From NCBI GenBank assembly GCA_949318235.1, contig OX439133.1, positions 13,694,146-13,758,145 on the forward strand: a stretch of 64,000 nt of DNA, given 5' to 3'. The stretch is from Ecdyonurus torrentis. Taxonomy: Eukaryota > Arthropoda > Insecta > Ephemeroptera > Heptageniidae. The translations under genes were made by a program, and so were the position numbers. A model generated the notes under the pieces. That model searched no databases. It was not told the origin of the DNA and saw only the letters and a list, made by a program, of their open reading frames with translations. Positions 1-11,367 of the stretch are shown here, piece by piece (positions within the stretch are counted from its first letter, which is position 1; each line of letters begins with the position of its first letter).

Positions 1-61
1 TTTGGAGAACTTTCTATTCTTTATCTTTATTTTAATTGCACTGGGGATAAAACATAACCTC

Positions 62-240
62 TGTACACTGAAAGCCCTACTAAATCTAACATCAATGATG
101 ATGCCACTTCCTAAAGAATTCATTCATAATTTTCAGGTATTTGGCAACCCTGCTCTTACCTGACAAAGTATTTTCTACACTTTTCTTTAAAAAGCGTCAT
201 CGTCTTTGATGTCAGATTTAGTAGGGCTTTCAGTATACAT
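62..240. repeat. Inverted repeat, about 45-bp arms (MITE-like)
   Basis: The arm at 62-104 (containing CTGAAAGCCCTACTAAATCT) is repeated in reverse complement at 193-240 with few differences. About 90 bp of unique AT-rich sequence lies between them. No coding sequence is present. This fits a small non-autonomous foldback or MITE element. I saw no second copy in the window, so the family is unnamed. Confidence 0.7.
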
Positions 241-918
241 CAGAACTATTCTGTTAAAAATCTTTTAAGCAGAGCTGTGCATAGTAAAGTATTATATTGT
301 GAAATATCAAAGTTCCGTGCTTGCTCTCTCAAGAAATATATAAATTGGAACATAGAAAGCAGTCGAAAGTTGCAGTCTATATAACTATCTCATGTATAAG
401 TCTACAAAACAGATGACAGTGATACTAAAATTGTCTTAAACTATGAGCTCTATAATAGTAAGCAAGTTTGAATGACAAAATGTTAGATGAGATTAAAAAA
501 AAATTGTTTTGTCGCGTAGGCTAACTGTTCACTGCCACTCGATCTCGTCTATCATTGGGGATTTTTACTGACTTTTTACGTTAACATTTTTATATACAGA
601 AAACTCGATTTTGTGAAATGCTCAGCCACAGCAGACTTCCAATATTATGCATGGCAATGTAAAAGCTCTCCATTTTGTAAAATTCAGTTTTGTGAAATGA
701 CAATTTTTGTGGGTCCCTTGCGATTCCACAAAATTGTGAGTTTGGTATTATTTATTGCAATTGAATTTTTATATTGATTTTTAAGTGATTATATGGTCAA
801 ATTATGTATCAGTCAAATCGAATCATTTATTGGTATTGGTTCAAAGTTAAAAAAAAAAAAATGTCCCTGCATCTATCAAATTTTGGAATTTTATTGTTTT
901 CATTTCAGGCCATTTGCT

Positions 919-921
<3 letters not shown>
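241..921. other. AT-rich stretch without recognised features
   Basis: No credible exon, RNA gene or inverted repeat was recognised. Short A and T runs occur. The open frames near 793-1013 run through the poly-T tract and are not convincing. Confidence 0.6.

Positions 922-959
<38 letters not shown>
922..959. repeat. Poly-T tract (38 nt)
   Basis: An uninterrupted T run. It could be the poly-A end of a minus-strand retrosequence, but I saw no target-site duplication or body attached to it. Confidence 0.9.
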
Positions 960-960
<1 letters not shown>

Positions 961-1610
961 TGGCACCACGTCAATATGTGTTTTTTTTCAACGTAAAAAA
1001 AAAAGAACTATAATTTGTTCCTATCAGTAAAAATATCCATTAAATCCATTAAAATGTCATTCAAACTTATTATGAAAAAGAAAAAAAATTAAATGTATTT
1101 TTTAGTGTGTGCTATAAATATAAATATACGTGTTAGAGTAAAAAAAAAAATGTACATAATTATAATGATAATTGTTTTTTTGGTATTTTCTGGTCACAGA
1201 GTGCTTGTGTGTATGCAATATAAGTATAGATAAGATATAATAATTAAATTTTATATATATAATAAACTATATATTATTAATAAAATTAGGATTCAGTATA
1301 CAGTTTAAAATATTAAAATAATATTAATCAATATCATATCATAATCAATAGTTCAAAAAGAAGAAAATAATAGATAAAACAAATATTTTTGATTGTGCAT
1401 CAAGTTTTAATTGTTATTAATTTTTACTTCTTTTTTTAATATGTGGTGGTTTTTAATGTGTCATAATGTCTCATCTGCACTTGTAATTAAAGTTGTAAAT
1501 GTTTTATCTACAATGGTTAAAACTTAAATCAACGGTAATTCAAAATCTTCTAAAAAAAAAAAAACTGTTTTTTTTTTTTTTTTTTTTTTTTTCAAAATGA
1601 GCTCACTTGT

Positions 1611-1896
1611 TGATAAAGTCGATTTGTGTTTTTTAACAACGTTAATATGAATCTTAATAATACGCTATTTTTTTTTTTTTTTTTTAAGTAAACTGTGTAT
1701 TCTGTTAAAATTATTCATGTTGTAGTACTTTTCCATAGGTAGGAATGATCTGGAATCGGAACAATAACATAATGGAAGCTCTATCATACCTATTGTTCCT
1801 ATTCTTGTCAATTTTGGCTTATTAAAAAGTGCTGCAAATGTATGATAAAGTCGATTTGTGTTTTTTAACAACGTTTATATGAATCTTAATAATACG

Positions 1897-1941
<45 letters not shown>
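1611..1941. repeat. 56-bp direct repeat in two copies, each followed by poly-T
   Basis: Copy 1 at 1611-1666 and copy 2 at 1843-1898 differ at about one base. Each begins TGATAAAGTCGATTTGTG, ends AATACGCT and runs directly into a T tract (about 1668-1685 and 1898-1941). The 176-bp spacer is unrelated. Two minus-strand poly-A-tailed insertions of one sequence, or a local duplication, would explain the pattern. Confidence 0.75.
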
Positions 1942-1943
<2 letters not shown>

Positions 1944-3347
1944 ATTAACCCAAGTTGGTGATTTTTAATGGTTTGAGTAATTTAAAAACACATTTTCATT
2001 TTAATGATTCAAGTTTGGTTAATAAAAAAAATAAATAGTCTTTTTTTTTCTTTTTAATTTAGATGAGACATTTGTTGTTTAAATTACAAATGCAGATGAT
2101 ACATTGATACATTTTTGTCATAGTAGAAATAATTATTTTAGTCCACTGCTTAATTACATACCGGTATAAAATAAAATGACTCTGAAAAATGAAATGCAAA
2201 ACGTTTATAATTAGTCACTTTTTAGATAAATAAATGTTATTCAAAAATATGAAAATTAACATTAAAAAAAAAAAACTAAATGTTTCATAAACACAAGAGG
2301 TGCCTTTTTTGTCACAATAAAGTTTTTGTAATTTTTTCAGAGGTATCAAAATCATAATACAAAAAAAAAAAATAAAATCCAGTCATTCATTCTCTGTATT
2401 TCCATCTCTTATTGTCTCATTTCCAAAAAAATCAAAAAAATTATTCATTGCAGCCATTTTTTTTACCTCTTTAAAAATTATAAAAATACACGAAACATTC
2501 TAAAATTCATCCAATTATATAAAGATGAAGTAAAAAAAAAATGCCTATACACATAACTAACAATAATCAACAATAAAACACATTTTGCCTCGCGATCTTA
2601 ACACTTCCTTCAAAATTTTGGAACTTTTAGTATTTATCCTACATTCAATAGGTATTAATATTGTGTGCATTTATATTATTATTTGTGCAATATTTTTCTG
2701 GTATGAACTTAAACCAAAATTTTTTTTGTTTTTGTTTTTGTTTTGTGTCAAATTTGTAGCATGTTTGAAAAAGTTTTTTTTATTATTATTTTTTTTAATG
2801 AACTGAAAAGTGGTAAGAAAAAAAAACGATAATACAAGTTTTTATTATTATTATTATTATTTTTCACAATGTAATAAATTTGGTTGTAGACATTTTTCAT
2901 GTTTTTAAAATAGAAATTGAATGCAATCAGATTTACTAAAATTTTGCCTTGTGTAAAAATAATATAACTTTTTTTTTCTTGTTGTTGAAGACTTGTTCAA
3001 TTAGTTTTTCAAAAAATAAACAAACTCAGAGCCCAATAATACTAATGAAGTGCTAGCAGACGACTTTATGTTTGTGCCTTGATTTAACTTGCTTTTTTAT
3101 GGGTTAATTAAGCAGCTTAAAGATTTTTTTTTTTTCAATACTGAATTGTTTACACTAAAAATTACAGAAATGAGAAAAATTTCTAACTCAATGCTTCATT
3201 CCCCCATTTAAGAGAGCATGCTATGTCAAAAATGGTACACAAAGTCGTGTGCTAGTTTTTTTTTTTTTTTTATTTATTTTTTTTTTTTTTTTTAATATTG
3301 TTGGGCTGTGTATTTCTTTTCTCAATAAACCATTGCAAGTCTTCTCA

Positions 3348-3397
<50 letters not shown>

Positions 3398-4125
3398 TAC
3401 GTTAACAGCAACTTTTTCTGTTCATTAAAATAAATTAAAAAATATTTTTTACAAATATTAAAAATGCTAAAAAAAAAATTTAAAAAAAAAACTTTAAATT
3501 CTTAATTTTAGATCTACTAAAAAAATTCAAAAAGGCTTTTGCAAACTCAGGTATGTTAGGAAAAAACAAAGTAAATTTGATGTATATGTATAAAAAAAAT
3601 GTGTACTGTAATCTAAACGTTAGTAATATGTTTGTGTTTGTTTGCTATAATTTAGATTTAATTGATTGATAGTGTTCAATATTTGATTGGAAAATTTATT
3701 ATTATAAAGTATTTTAGTTTATAAATATAAAACACTTAATAACACTGCCACTGAAGAAAAAATAGAAAATTATACTTTTTTTTTTCAAAATATTTTTCTT
3801 TGAAATATGTGATTATATTATTCATTTCAATTTATATTTTATTAAGTTTATTTGCAAAATCTGATTTAAAAATTTGCATTTTAGAATATTAATTTACACT
3901 TTTAATGCAATAATATGATTTTAAATAGCTAAAAAGTTATTATATATTTCTGTAGTCATTGATTTTTTAGCTAATTTTCATTATATGAATTTTTTTTTTG
4001 CATATTTTTTACCCTTAAACATACACGGCCAAAATAATATAATCCTCCCTCTCTCCCATTTTTTTATTATTTTTTATTTTATTTTATTAAAAAAATTATT
4101 AAAAATAATAATTTATATCTATATG
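1942..4125. other. AT-rich stretch with homopolymer tracts, no gene seen
   Basis: Dominated by A/T runs, including an A47 run at 3349-3395 and T runs near 3259-3293. No splice-consistent exon, conserved protein motif or structured RNA was recognised. Confidence 0.6.
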
Positions 4126-4340
4126 TGGTAAAGGAACCAGTTTTCGCACTTTATTTTTTTTTGTGGGAAAACCGCCCACATCTGAGCTTAGAGAAAAATT
4201 AAGAAGGTAGGGGAGGTTCATATGAATGACTCAAAAAATCATCAGCTCTCGGAATTGCATTTTTCTGGGGTAAAAACAAAAAAAATTAAAGTAGGCTGCC
4301 AAAAACTAGTTAGGGTGCTGAAAACTGGGCCCTTTACCAT
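4126..4340. mobile_element. Short inverted-repeat element (TGGTAAAGG termini)
   Basis: The left end reads TGGTAAAGGAACCAGTTTTC. The reverse complement of the right end is TGGTAAAGGGCCCAGTTTTC, so 18 of 20 bases match. The 215-bp length and lack of coding potential fit a MITE. This is the only copy recognised here. Confidence 0.7.
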
Positions 4341-5858
4341 ATTTGAAATTCTGGTAAAGTGACTTTTATATAGTATTATTTTTATTTTTGATTTATATAT
4401 ATGTGAAATTTTATTTATTTTGCTGCAAAAAAAAATTATATAAAAAAAATCAACATTCTGCGATATTTTCTGGAAATTTATATGCATTTATTATTTAAAA
4501 ATATGTATCTAAAAAAATATATATATTATAATAATAAAAAAATTATAGCTGTTTTAGACTAATTGAATAACAAAAAAAAATGTAAATGTGTTTTTTTATC
4601 GCTCTAAAAAAAATACAAATTTTAATCAATTAACGCTTTGAGAGAGAAAAAAAAATTGACGATATAAAAAAATACGTTTATTTTTTAAAAATAACATTTC
4701 TCTAATTTCTCTATATTTGACTAAAATTTGTAAGAAAAAAAAATTGTAGCGATTATACTTAAAGCATTTAGAAATATGCTAATTATATAATATAATAGGT
4801 ATGTAAGATATTAATTAGTAAAATAATAAAAAAAAAATGAGTGTAAGAAAAATTATAATTATATTATTGTATAATTAGAGAGAGAGTAAATTTAGAATTT
4901 TAATTTAATTGTGTTCATCATATTATAATAAAAAAAAAAAGCTGAGAATTTTTTGCTTTGTATTTTGATATTTAATGTAAATGAAAAATAAAAAGAGTAA
5001 TTATTATAATAATAAAAAGAAGTATGAAAATTTTAAAATATTTTCGTTATTTTATTATTTTTCCTCTCCTAAAAAAACGCTAAAATAGTAGTCTATATGA
5101 CTTATTTTTTTTAGCACATGGAAAAAAAGATAGGATTTTATAAGGCTTTATTGTATTTTAGTACAATAGTACTTTAGTATTTTGTAGTAAATTAAATACA
5201 TTTATAAAAGTTAGTACCGCATGGATTAAAAAATAAAAAATAAATAAATAAAAAAGCTTTGTTCTGCATCCTTGCTCGCAAAACCTGTTTAAAAAGTCAG
5301 GTTTATATTTACTATTGCACAGTAAAAAAATGTTCTTTTTCATCTTGTTTTAAAGATAAACATTTAATTATACATTACTTATCTTTCGTATTAAATAATC
5401 CCAGTTCTACAACCTCGAAATAAAAGAAAAGAAAATCCTGTTTACAACCAAATAAAGAAAAATGGAAAGATAAGATTTCGACGCACACTGGAAATTATAT
5501 AAAAAAATATATATCACTTTGAAATGTATTTTACTAATTATGATTGTAAAAACAGATACATAAGGTTTCTTTACAATATATAAATGCATTTTCTTGTTAC
5601 AAATTCCTAGTAATGTAATTTTAAAATCTATTTTTTTATAATTTTCCTGCCGGCCGGGGAAAAAAAAACGTAAATTTCCCACTCTATTCACTAGCGCCAT
5701 TAGTGGTTACCGCAGTAACTAAATGAAGTTTACCGCAGTGCGGTTAGTGCGGCATTGCGGTGCGCACATATTCTGCGCAGCCATGTTAGACAAACGCCTG
5801 CAAAGCCAGCTTTCCGTGGGTTGTTCATTACAGCAATACAAACGCACTACTCTCGCTT
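4341..5858. other. AT-rich stretch, GC-richer just before the tRNA gene
   Basis: From 4341 to about 5640 the sequence is A/T-rich with no supported feature. At 5700-5858 it becomes GC-richer with small direct repeats (TTACCGCAGT twice, then GCGG units). That is the immediate 5' flank of the tRNA gene and may matter for its expression, but no known motif was identified. Confidence 0.5.
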
Positions 5859-5931
5859 GTCCCTGTGGCGCAGTGGATAGCGCGTTGGACTTCTAATCCA
5901 AAGGTCCTGGGTTCGAACCCCAGCTGGGATG
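5859..5931 (+). tRNA. tRNA-Arg (anticodon UCU)
   Basis: A 73-nt cloverleaf can be drawn. The D stem is GCGC at 5868-5871 and 5880-5883. The anticodon stem TTGGA/TCCAA encloses the loop CTTCTAA with anticodon TCT at 5892-5894. The T arm is CTGGG-TTCGAAC-CCCAG and the discriminator is G at 5931. Box A (TGGCGCAGTGG, 5866-5876) and box B (GGTTCGAACC, starting at 5910) match RNA polymerase III promoters, and a T5 terminator lies at 5943-5947. The gene has no intron. The acceptor GTCCCTG against CTGGGAT leaves a G-U at the first pair and a U-U mismatch at the sixth, a little weaker than usual. It decodes AGA, and AGG by wobble. Confidence 0.95.
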
Positions 5932-7790
5932 CACGCACATTCTTTTTACTTTTCAACATAGTTTTTCTTTTCTGTATTCAATTTTCAATGTGTTTTTCAG
6001 TGACTGTTTATAAAAACGCCAATATTAATAATACGCAATAATCAATACATTATTTTAAGTTTTTTTTTTGTATTGTAATTTAACATTAAAAAAACCGCCA
6101 ATAATAAAATTTTAGCAGAGCCTGCAGAGCAGCGTCCGATCAAAATAAATTGAAAATTTGTTTTTATGAACTGAACTTCTGATATGAATATTTATTTATT
6201 TTATTTATTTATTTACTTATTTATTTATTTATTTATTATTCATTATTTTTTAAGCTAGCAGATGAGTTCAAGTGATGTCTCGATCGAATCTCGGAGTTTT
6301 TTTTTTTTTCACTCTTTTTTTTCCTCTCTGCTACAAATTTTCTCTGGCATATTTTTTCTTCTTCTTCTTCTTCTTCGTTTTTTTTTTTTTTTTTTTTTTT
6401 TTCCTTTTCCTTCCTGCTATTTGAATTTCAATGCAGGTGACCCGTGCCTATAGTGTATAAAGTAGAAAAATAATATTGAAATTAATATGGTAAAAATTTG
6501 ATAAAAGAGAAAAAGAGAGGAATCGCGAGCATACACATCTCTCTAGCTCTCTCTCTCTCTCACTTATCACTTACATTTTTTTTTTTTTTTTTGCTCGAAA
6601 AAAAAAAGCTTCATTTTCATTAGCCTATTTAACATATTCCCATATAATTTAAAATCTACGTATAGCAGAATATACTATGTAGAATACTCTATAAATACTG
6701 TATAAAATGCAATTAAATCGTTTTCTATTTTGCAATATCACGCAAAAATACCTACAAATAAGGAATATAAAACAATTATCCGAGAATATAAATTTAACTA
6801 CACGGCAGTATAGTCAGGTCAAATAGAGAAATCTGCATATTATACTATTATAAATATTTTATATGTAGTTGGCTGATGAAACTATGGCTGGTATTTGCAC
6901 TGAGATTTTTATATGGAGCAAAAAGCGGGCGAACGACATGCAAATAAGGAACTCGTGATCGTGATGTTTACTTTTATATTGCAACTAGTATATTATAGAA
7001 AATATTTTTCTATATAGTCGCAATAAAATATATGATATACTAGTATGATTATATAGGAATTATATCTATATAATACTTTAATTAAATATTTAAATTATTT
7101 AAAAACATAATAAGTAACTGTTTATTTATTTTTTTATTGTGAAATTTACTTTATATATTTTTATGATTTCTTTGATGAAATTGTTTTTATGCTTTAGACT
7201 TTTATTTTATTTATTTTTTGCATCCTATGGTATATTTTATTCAAAATTAAAGGACATTATATACACACACCACACACATTAAAATTCTATGTGCACAAAT
7301 AATAATAATAAAATATTTTATTTAAAAAAATTAAAAAGTCGTCAAACTATGAAATATTACGAAATAGTCATAGCACTTCATTAATTTTAAATTGAGTGCA
7401 ATAAATAAATTATATATAATAAATAAAATGTACTGATACAAATAAATATTCTTAAAAAATCAGATAAGATGCTTGCCTTTATTTTTTTTTTTTATTTTTT
7501 TTTTTTTTGGCGAAAGTATAGTATATAATTAGAATTATAGTAATTTAGTACGTTCAATAATGAAATAAAGTAAAGAAAACACAATTATTTTTGCACTACC
7601 TATCCTGTAATTGGCCAATTTACACATTAGATTTTTTTTATGCATATATCATATTGGTTTTTATATATTTTTATAAAATTTCAACAAATGCAAAAAATAC
7701 CATCTATCTACTGTATATTGCTATATAATTATACAATTTGCAATAATTATACTTCACCCTTATTTATTTAAACATCAATACACAATACAT
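5932..7790. other. AT-rich stretch with small microsatellites
   Basis: Holds an imperfect (TTTA)n at about 6189-6237, (CTT)n at about 6356-6376, T runs at about 6379-6402 and 7479-7508, and a short CT run near 6541-6562. No gene was recognised. Confidence 0.6.
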
Positions 7791-7802
7791 TGACCTAGGT
7801 CA
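7791..7802. promoter_or_regulatory. Perfect TGACCTAGGTCA palindrome (nuclear-receptor half-site type)
   Basis: Two AGGTCA half-sites are arranged back to back with no spacer. AGGTCA is the classic nuclear-receptor half-site. Binding is inference only, and no adjacent promoter was recognised. Confidence 0.25.
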
Positions 7803-8027
7803 AATAAGTACAAAAGGGTGCAGGTGCTTCATATCTGAGGCAGGCAGCTGTGTTTGTGTTTACGTCTATTTGGTGCAGACAGCGCTCACGCGTGTGCTTC
7901 ATTGTTGTTTTGTCTCGATCACGATCTTTTTGTTAACTCCCAGACAGCACATCCGGTGTTTTTGTCAAAAACCATCACATCTGGACGATTTTTTTTTACA
8001 CATTGCACTTGTGCGTGCATCACTACA

Positions 8028-8340
8028 TAGGGTGTGTACGCATGACGTCATTCTAAATGCTTTTCAATGCTCTTCTTGAGCATTAATGAATAACATTGCT
8101 CAGCATAGGACAAACGTAGTTTTTGGCTACTTTCTTTAGAAAATTAGCTATTTTTTTGGTTATTATTATTTTTCTTGCATACTTGAAACACTAATTCAAT
8201 CTGTTAACAGCATCAATGCTCTCAAAAATATTGCGAAGTATATATTTTTAAACTGCAAAATGAGTTATTTTCCTATACTGGCCCATGTTATTAAGCACTC
8301 ACTTATGGCGTCGTCTTTAACATGAATGAAACCACCCTGT
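8028..8340 (+). mobile_element. MITE family A, copy 1
   Basis: Begins TAGGGTGTGTACGCATGACG and ends in the family's right end (ACATGAATG...ACCACCCT). Shared internal blocks include AACATTGCTCAGCATAGGAC, CAATGCTCTCAAAAATATTG and the GGCGTCG...TTTAACATGAATG segment. It is non-coding and about 310 bp. TGACGTCA lies at 8043-8050. The family occurs at least eight times in the window. Confidence 0.85.
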
Positions 8341-8379
8341 CTCGTTTCTTTATGGTATTTTATGCAAAATTAACATATA

Positions 8380-8805
8380 TAGGGTGGTAGCATTTATATA
8401 AAGGTCGACGCCATATGTAAGCACTGAGCACTGAATAACATGAACCGGAATAGGAAAATGAAATGCACATTTAATCCAGTTTTTAGCAATGTTTTGAGAG
8501 CATAGTGTTGTTCGTAAACCCTGTTCTCTTGCACCAAAAAATGCGCATTCCATCTGAATAACCATGGGCGATCGTCATTTTTGGTGCAGAGAACAGGGTT
8601 TACGAACAGCATTCATGATGCTGTTAATAGGTTACAAAGGTTGCATCAGGCTTCCAAGTTTGCGAGAAAAATAATAATAACAAAAAGTTAACTATATTGA
8701 AAATAATAGCCAACAACCATGTCTGTCCTATGCTGAGCTATGTTATTTAATGCTCTAGTATGGCGTTAAAGCGCATTCAGTATGACGTCATGTGCATACA
8801 CCCTA
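8380..8805 (-). mobile_element. MITE family A, copy 2 (reverse), with a nested hairpin
   Basis: The reverse complement carries the same blocks as copy 1 and ends GCATACACCCTAT. TGACGTCA lies at 8783-8790. The copy is about 110 bp longer than usual because a separate inverted repeat (8509-8608) lies inside it. It sits 40 bp from copy 1 in opposite orientation. Confidence 0.85.
8509..8608. mobile_element. Hairpin element nested in MITE A
   Basis: The arms 8509-8541 and 8576-8608 are near-perfect reverse complements (TGTTCGTAAACCCTGTTCTC on the left). The loop is about 34 bp. The family A consensus continues on both sides, so this is a secondary insertion. Confidence 0.75.
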
Positions 8806-8903
8806 TATTTATTTAAAAAATATATAGCATGTTTATTATATTACGTATTTATTTTTGTCAGTATAAATGTAGAAAATAATAGAACAAGTAGATGTCATTA
8901 TAA

Positions 8904-9307
8904 AGTATCATTCACATGACGCGTAAATTTGACGCGCGTCGACGCGCGTCGACGGATACTGACGCGAGCTGACGGGTTCAAGAATTTGCCTATTTCACAT
9001 GAGAGCGATGAGAAAGCGTACTGCGCATGCGCGTGCGCATGCGCAGAAAACTGACGCGTCCTGACGCGTCGAGCTGCGCTATTGTAAACAAATGGGACCG
9101 TTCACATGCATCCGTCATTTTGACGCGTACTGACGCGCGCTGACGCGACGAAAGCTGGGAGATGCCAGCTTTGCGCGTCAGGACGCGTCAGCACGCGTCA
9201 GTTTTAAAACCATGTGAAAGGGTCTATTTGTTTATATTGTTGCAACTTTGTTTATCCGTCGACGCGCGTCGACGCGCGTCAAATTTACGCGTCATGTGAA
9301 TGATACT
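8904..9307. mobile_element. CpG-dense inverted-repeat element built of GACGCG motifs
   Basis: Arms of about 55 bp (GTATCATTCACATGACGCGT at the left end) are exact reverse complements at 8905-8958 and 9253-9306. The body holds more than a dozen GACGCG/ACGCGT units, an internal GCTGG...CCAGC hairpin, and a second pair of CACATG-type inverted blocks. It is strikingly GC- and CpG-rich compared with the flanks. There is no coding sequence. A non-autonomous DNA transposon with subterminal repeats is the likeliest reading. Confidence 0.75.
9022..9045. promoter_or_regulatory. Two adjacent NRF1-type sites (TGCGCATGCGC)
   Basis: TGCGCATGCGCG at 9022-9033 is followed directly by TGCGCATGCGCA. Both match the palindromic NRF1 consensus YGCGCAYGCGCR. 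They lie in the centre of the GACGCG element. Function is inferred from the motif only. Confidence 0.4.
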
Positions 9308-9375
9308 TAAGACAGATATTATACATTCCTTTGAAAAATATAAATTATAAATATAATATATTGTGGTTTCTTATT

Positions 9376-9722
9376 TTAAAGAGGAAGTTCAAGGGTTACA
9401 AGATGGCTTTTTCAATGTTAGATAATGAGGTGAAGTGTTCATTGACTCACATATATGATAACCTAAAACCCTTCCGTAGTCCCATGATAGCCCCTCAAAC
9501 TTGTGTTCATCCTGCGAGTTATGCAATCCGCTTCAACAAGTATAAAGCCGTAACTATGACGTAAAAGATACGGGACAGGTTGCATATATCGTAGGATATG
9601 ATCACGAGTTTGCGGGGCTACGGAAGGCTTTTGGTTCATCATATATGTGAGCTTATGGACAGTTCTTCTCATTATCTAACATTGAAGAAGCCATGTTGTA
9701 AACCCCTGAACTGTCTCTTTAA
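9376..9722. mobile_element. TTAA-flanked inverted-repeat element
   Basis: TTAA at 9376-9379 and 9719-9722 flank arms of roughly 150 bp that are imperfect reverse complements. Shared blocks include ATGTTAGATAATGAG and the CTTCCGTAG segment. The terminus reads AGAGACAGTTCAGGGG on the better-preserved side. Open frames here are mirror images across the arms and not genes. Confidence 0.8.
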
Positions 9723-10025
9723 GAAATTATAGATCATAATAATATTTATTCTTGTCCGCGCAGTGGTGACGCGTAACCACAATCAGATGCGCAGGAAGAG
9801 TGAAAATAAACAGCGTCGGGCTTCTAATTTCCTATTGTATACACTTCATTAGAATTGGGGGACCAAAATATTATGCAGAGAAAAATATTCCTCAGTTAGA
9901 ATGAATAAAGTTAAATGATGCGTCTGATTGATATATGTTTATACTTTTTAATGCAATTAAACAATCACATTTTTTGTCATACGTAAATATATAGGGTTTT
10001 AATGGGACTTGATTTGTGAGTTTTT

Positions 10026-10063
10026 AAGAAAATAATATACAAATATTATGAAAGAAAGAAGAA

Positions 10064-10143
<80 letters not shown>

Positions 10144-10190
10144 AGAAAATACGCGGATATATTCATTCTCATTTGTTTTATTATTATAAT

Positions 10191-10234
<44 letters not shown>

Positions 10235-10281
10235 AGTATATATACTTCTTCTTCCTTTCATAATATTTGTATTATTTTCTT
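10026..10281. repeat. (GA)n...(CT)n inverted repeat, unit 1
   Basis: An (AG)n run at about 10069-10139 faces a (TC)n run at 10192-10231 across a 50-bp spacer. The outer flanks are also inverted repeats (AAGAAAATAATATACAAATA against the matching right side). A transcript could form one long hairpin. Confidence 0.85.
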
Positions 10282-10308
10282 AAAATAAATAAAAATACAA
10301 ATTTAATA

Positions 10309-10310
<2 letters not shown>

Positions 10311-10350
<40 letters not shown>

Positions 10351-10412
10351 AGAAAATGCGCTGTTATATTCATTCTCATTTATATTTTTTATTTATTTAT
10401 TATTATTATTGC

Positions 10413-10464
<52 letters not shown>
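10311..10464. repeat. (GA)n...(CT)n inverted repeat, unit 2
   Basis: A second GA/CT pair has the same spacer as unit 1 (GAAGAAAATGCG, then TATATTCATTCTCATTT). The two hairpins are therefore a tandem duplication with independently drifted repeat lengths. Confidence 0.85.
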
Positions 10465-10467
<3 letters not shown>

Positions 10468-10984
10468 GCGGATCATAATGAAGATCAGTTTTATTTGCAT
10501 CATAACATAAGTAAAGTCATATGATAGATAAGTATAGCTACCACATTTATCATTACAGGTATATAGTTTGATTTATTCATGAACGTCTTCCCTCCCCCTC
10601 CTCTCCTCCCCCCAGTAATGATTGCTCTGGTTTCAGGTCAGTGTTAAAGAGAAAAGATTGCAGTAAAAAAATAATATATTTATATAAGCTTGTTTGTCAT
10701 ATGATGCACTTGCACAGGTTATGCACTTCTTGCAGTATAGAGGACAGGTTGTTGTAACTTACAGAAAGACGCGCGCGTGCCACTTTTAATTGTTTTTTTA
10801 TTACATTTATATACTTCGCACCGACCTTTTAGCACCGGTGAAGTGTCGAGAGTTTATTTTATCTTGTATTTTTCCGCGTGTTGGAACTTTTGATTGATGA
10901 ACGAAAGAAATATTCATTGATGTGTATATAAACTATTTTATTATTTTTATATTTTCATATTTATATATATATATATTTTTTATT
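10465..10984. other. No recognised feature
   Basis: Includes a C-rich patch near 10588-10614 and a small ACGCGCGCG patch near 10769. No exon or repeat family was recognised. Confidence 0.5.
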
Positions 10985-11219
10985 GTTCGTTCGTTCGTTC
11001 GTTCGTTCGTTCGTTCGTTCGTTCGTTCGTTCGTTCGTTCGTTCGTTCGTTCGTTCGTTCATTCATCTTCATTCATTCATATTCATTCATTCATTCATTC
11101 ATTCATTCATTCATTCATTCATTCATTCATTCATTCATTCATTCATTCATTCATTCATTCATTCATTCATTCATTCATTCATTCATTCATTCATTCATTC
11201 ATTCATTCATTCATTCATT
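10985..11219. repeat. Compound microsatellite (TTCG)19 then (TTCA)n
   Basis: The GTTC unit runs from 10985 to 11060 and switches to ATTC until 11219, with small interruptions at 11065-11085. The two motifs differ by one base, CpG to CpA. Overlapping open frames here (FVRS and FIHS repeats) are artefacts. Confidence 0.95.
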
Positions 11220-11338
11220 TTTTCTTTTAGTTGTATTATATTTATTTTCTCATATAGATTTAAGTATTCCCATATTCTGTATTTAATATTTATCAGTGAT
11301 GTTATTTATGCATTCATCACATTCGTGTACAATAGTGG

Positions 11339-11367
11339 AGAGAGGGAGAGAGAGAGAGAGAGAGAGA
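11339..11367. repeat. (GA)n microsatellite
   Basis: An AG-dinucleotide run with one GGGAG interruption. Confidence 0.85.

Noticed and set aside
9331..9672. Opposed open frames of about 70-77 codons
   Set aside because: They lie on the two arms of an inverted-repeat element and mirror each other.
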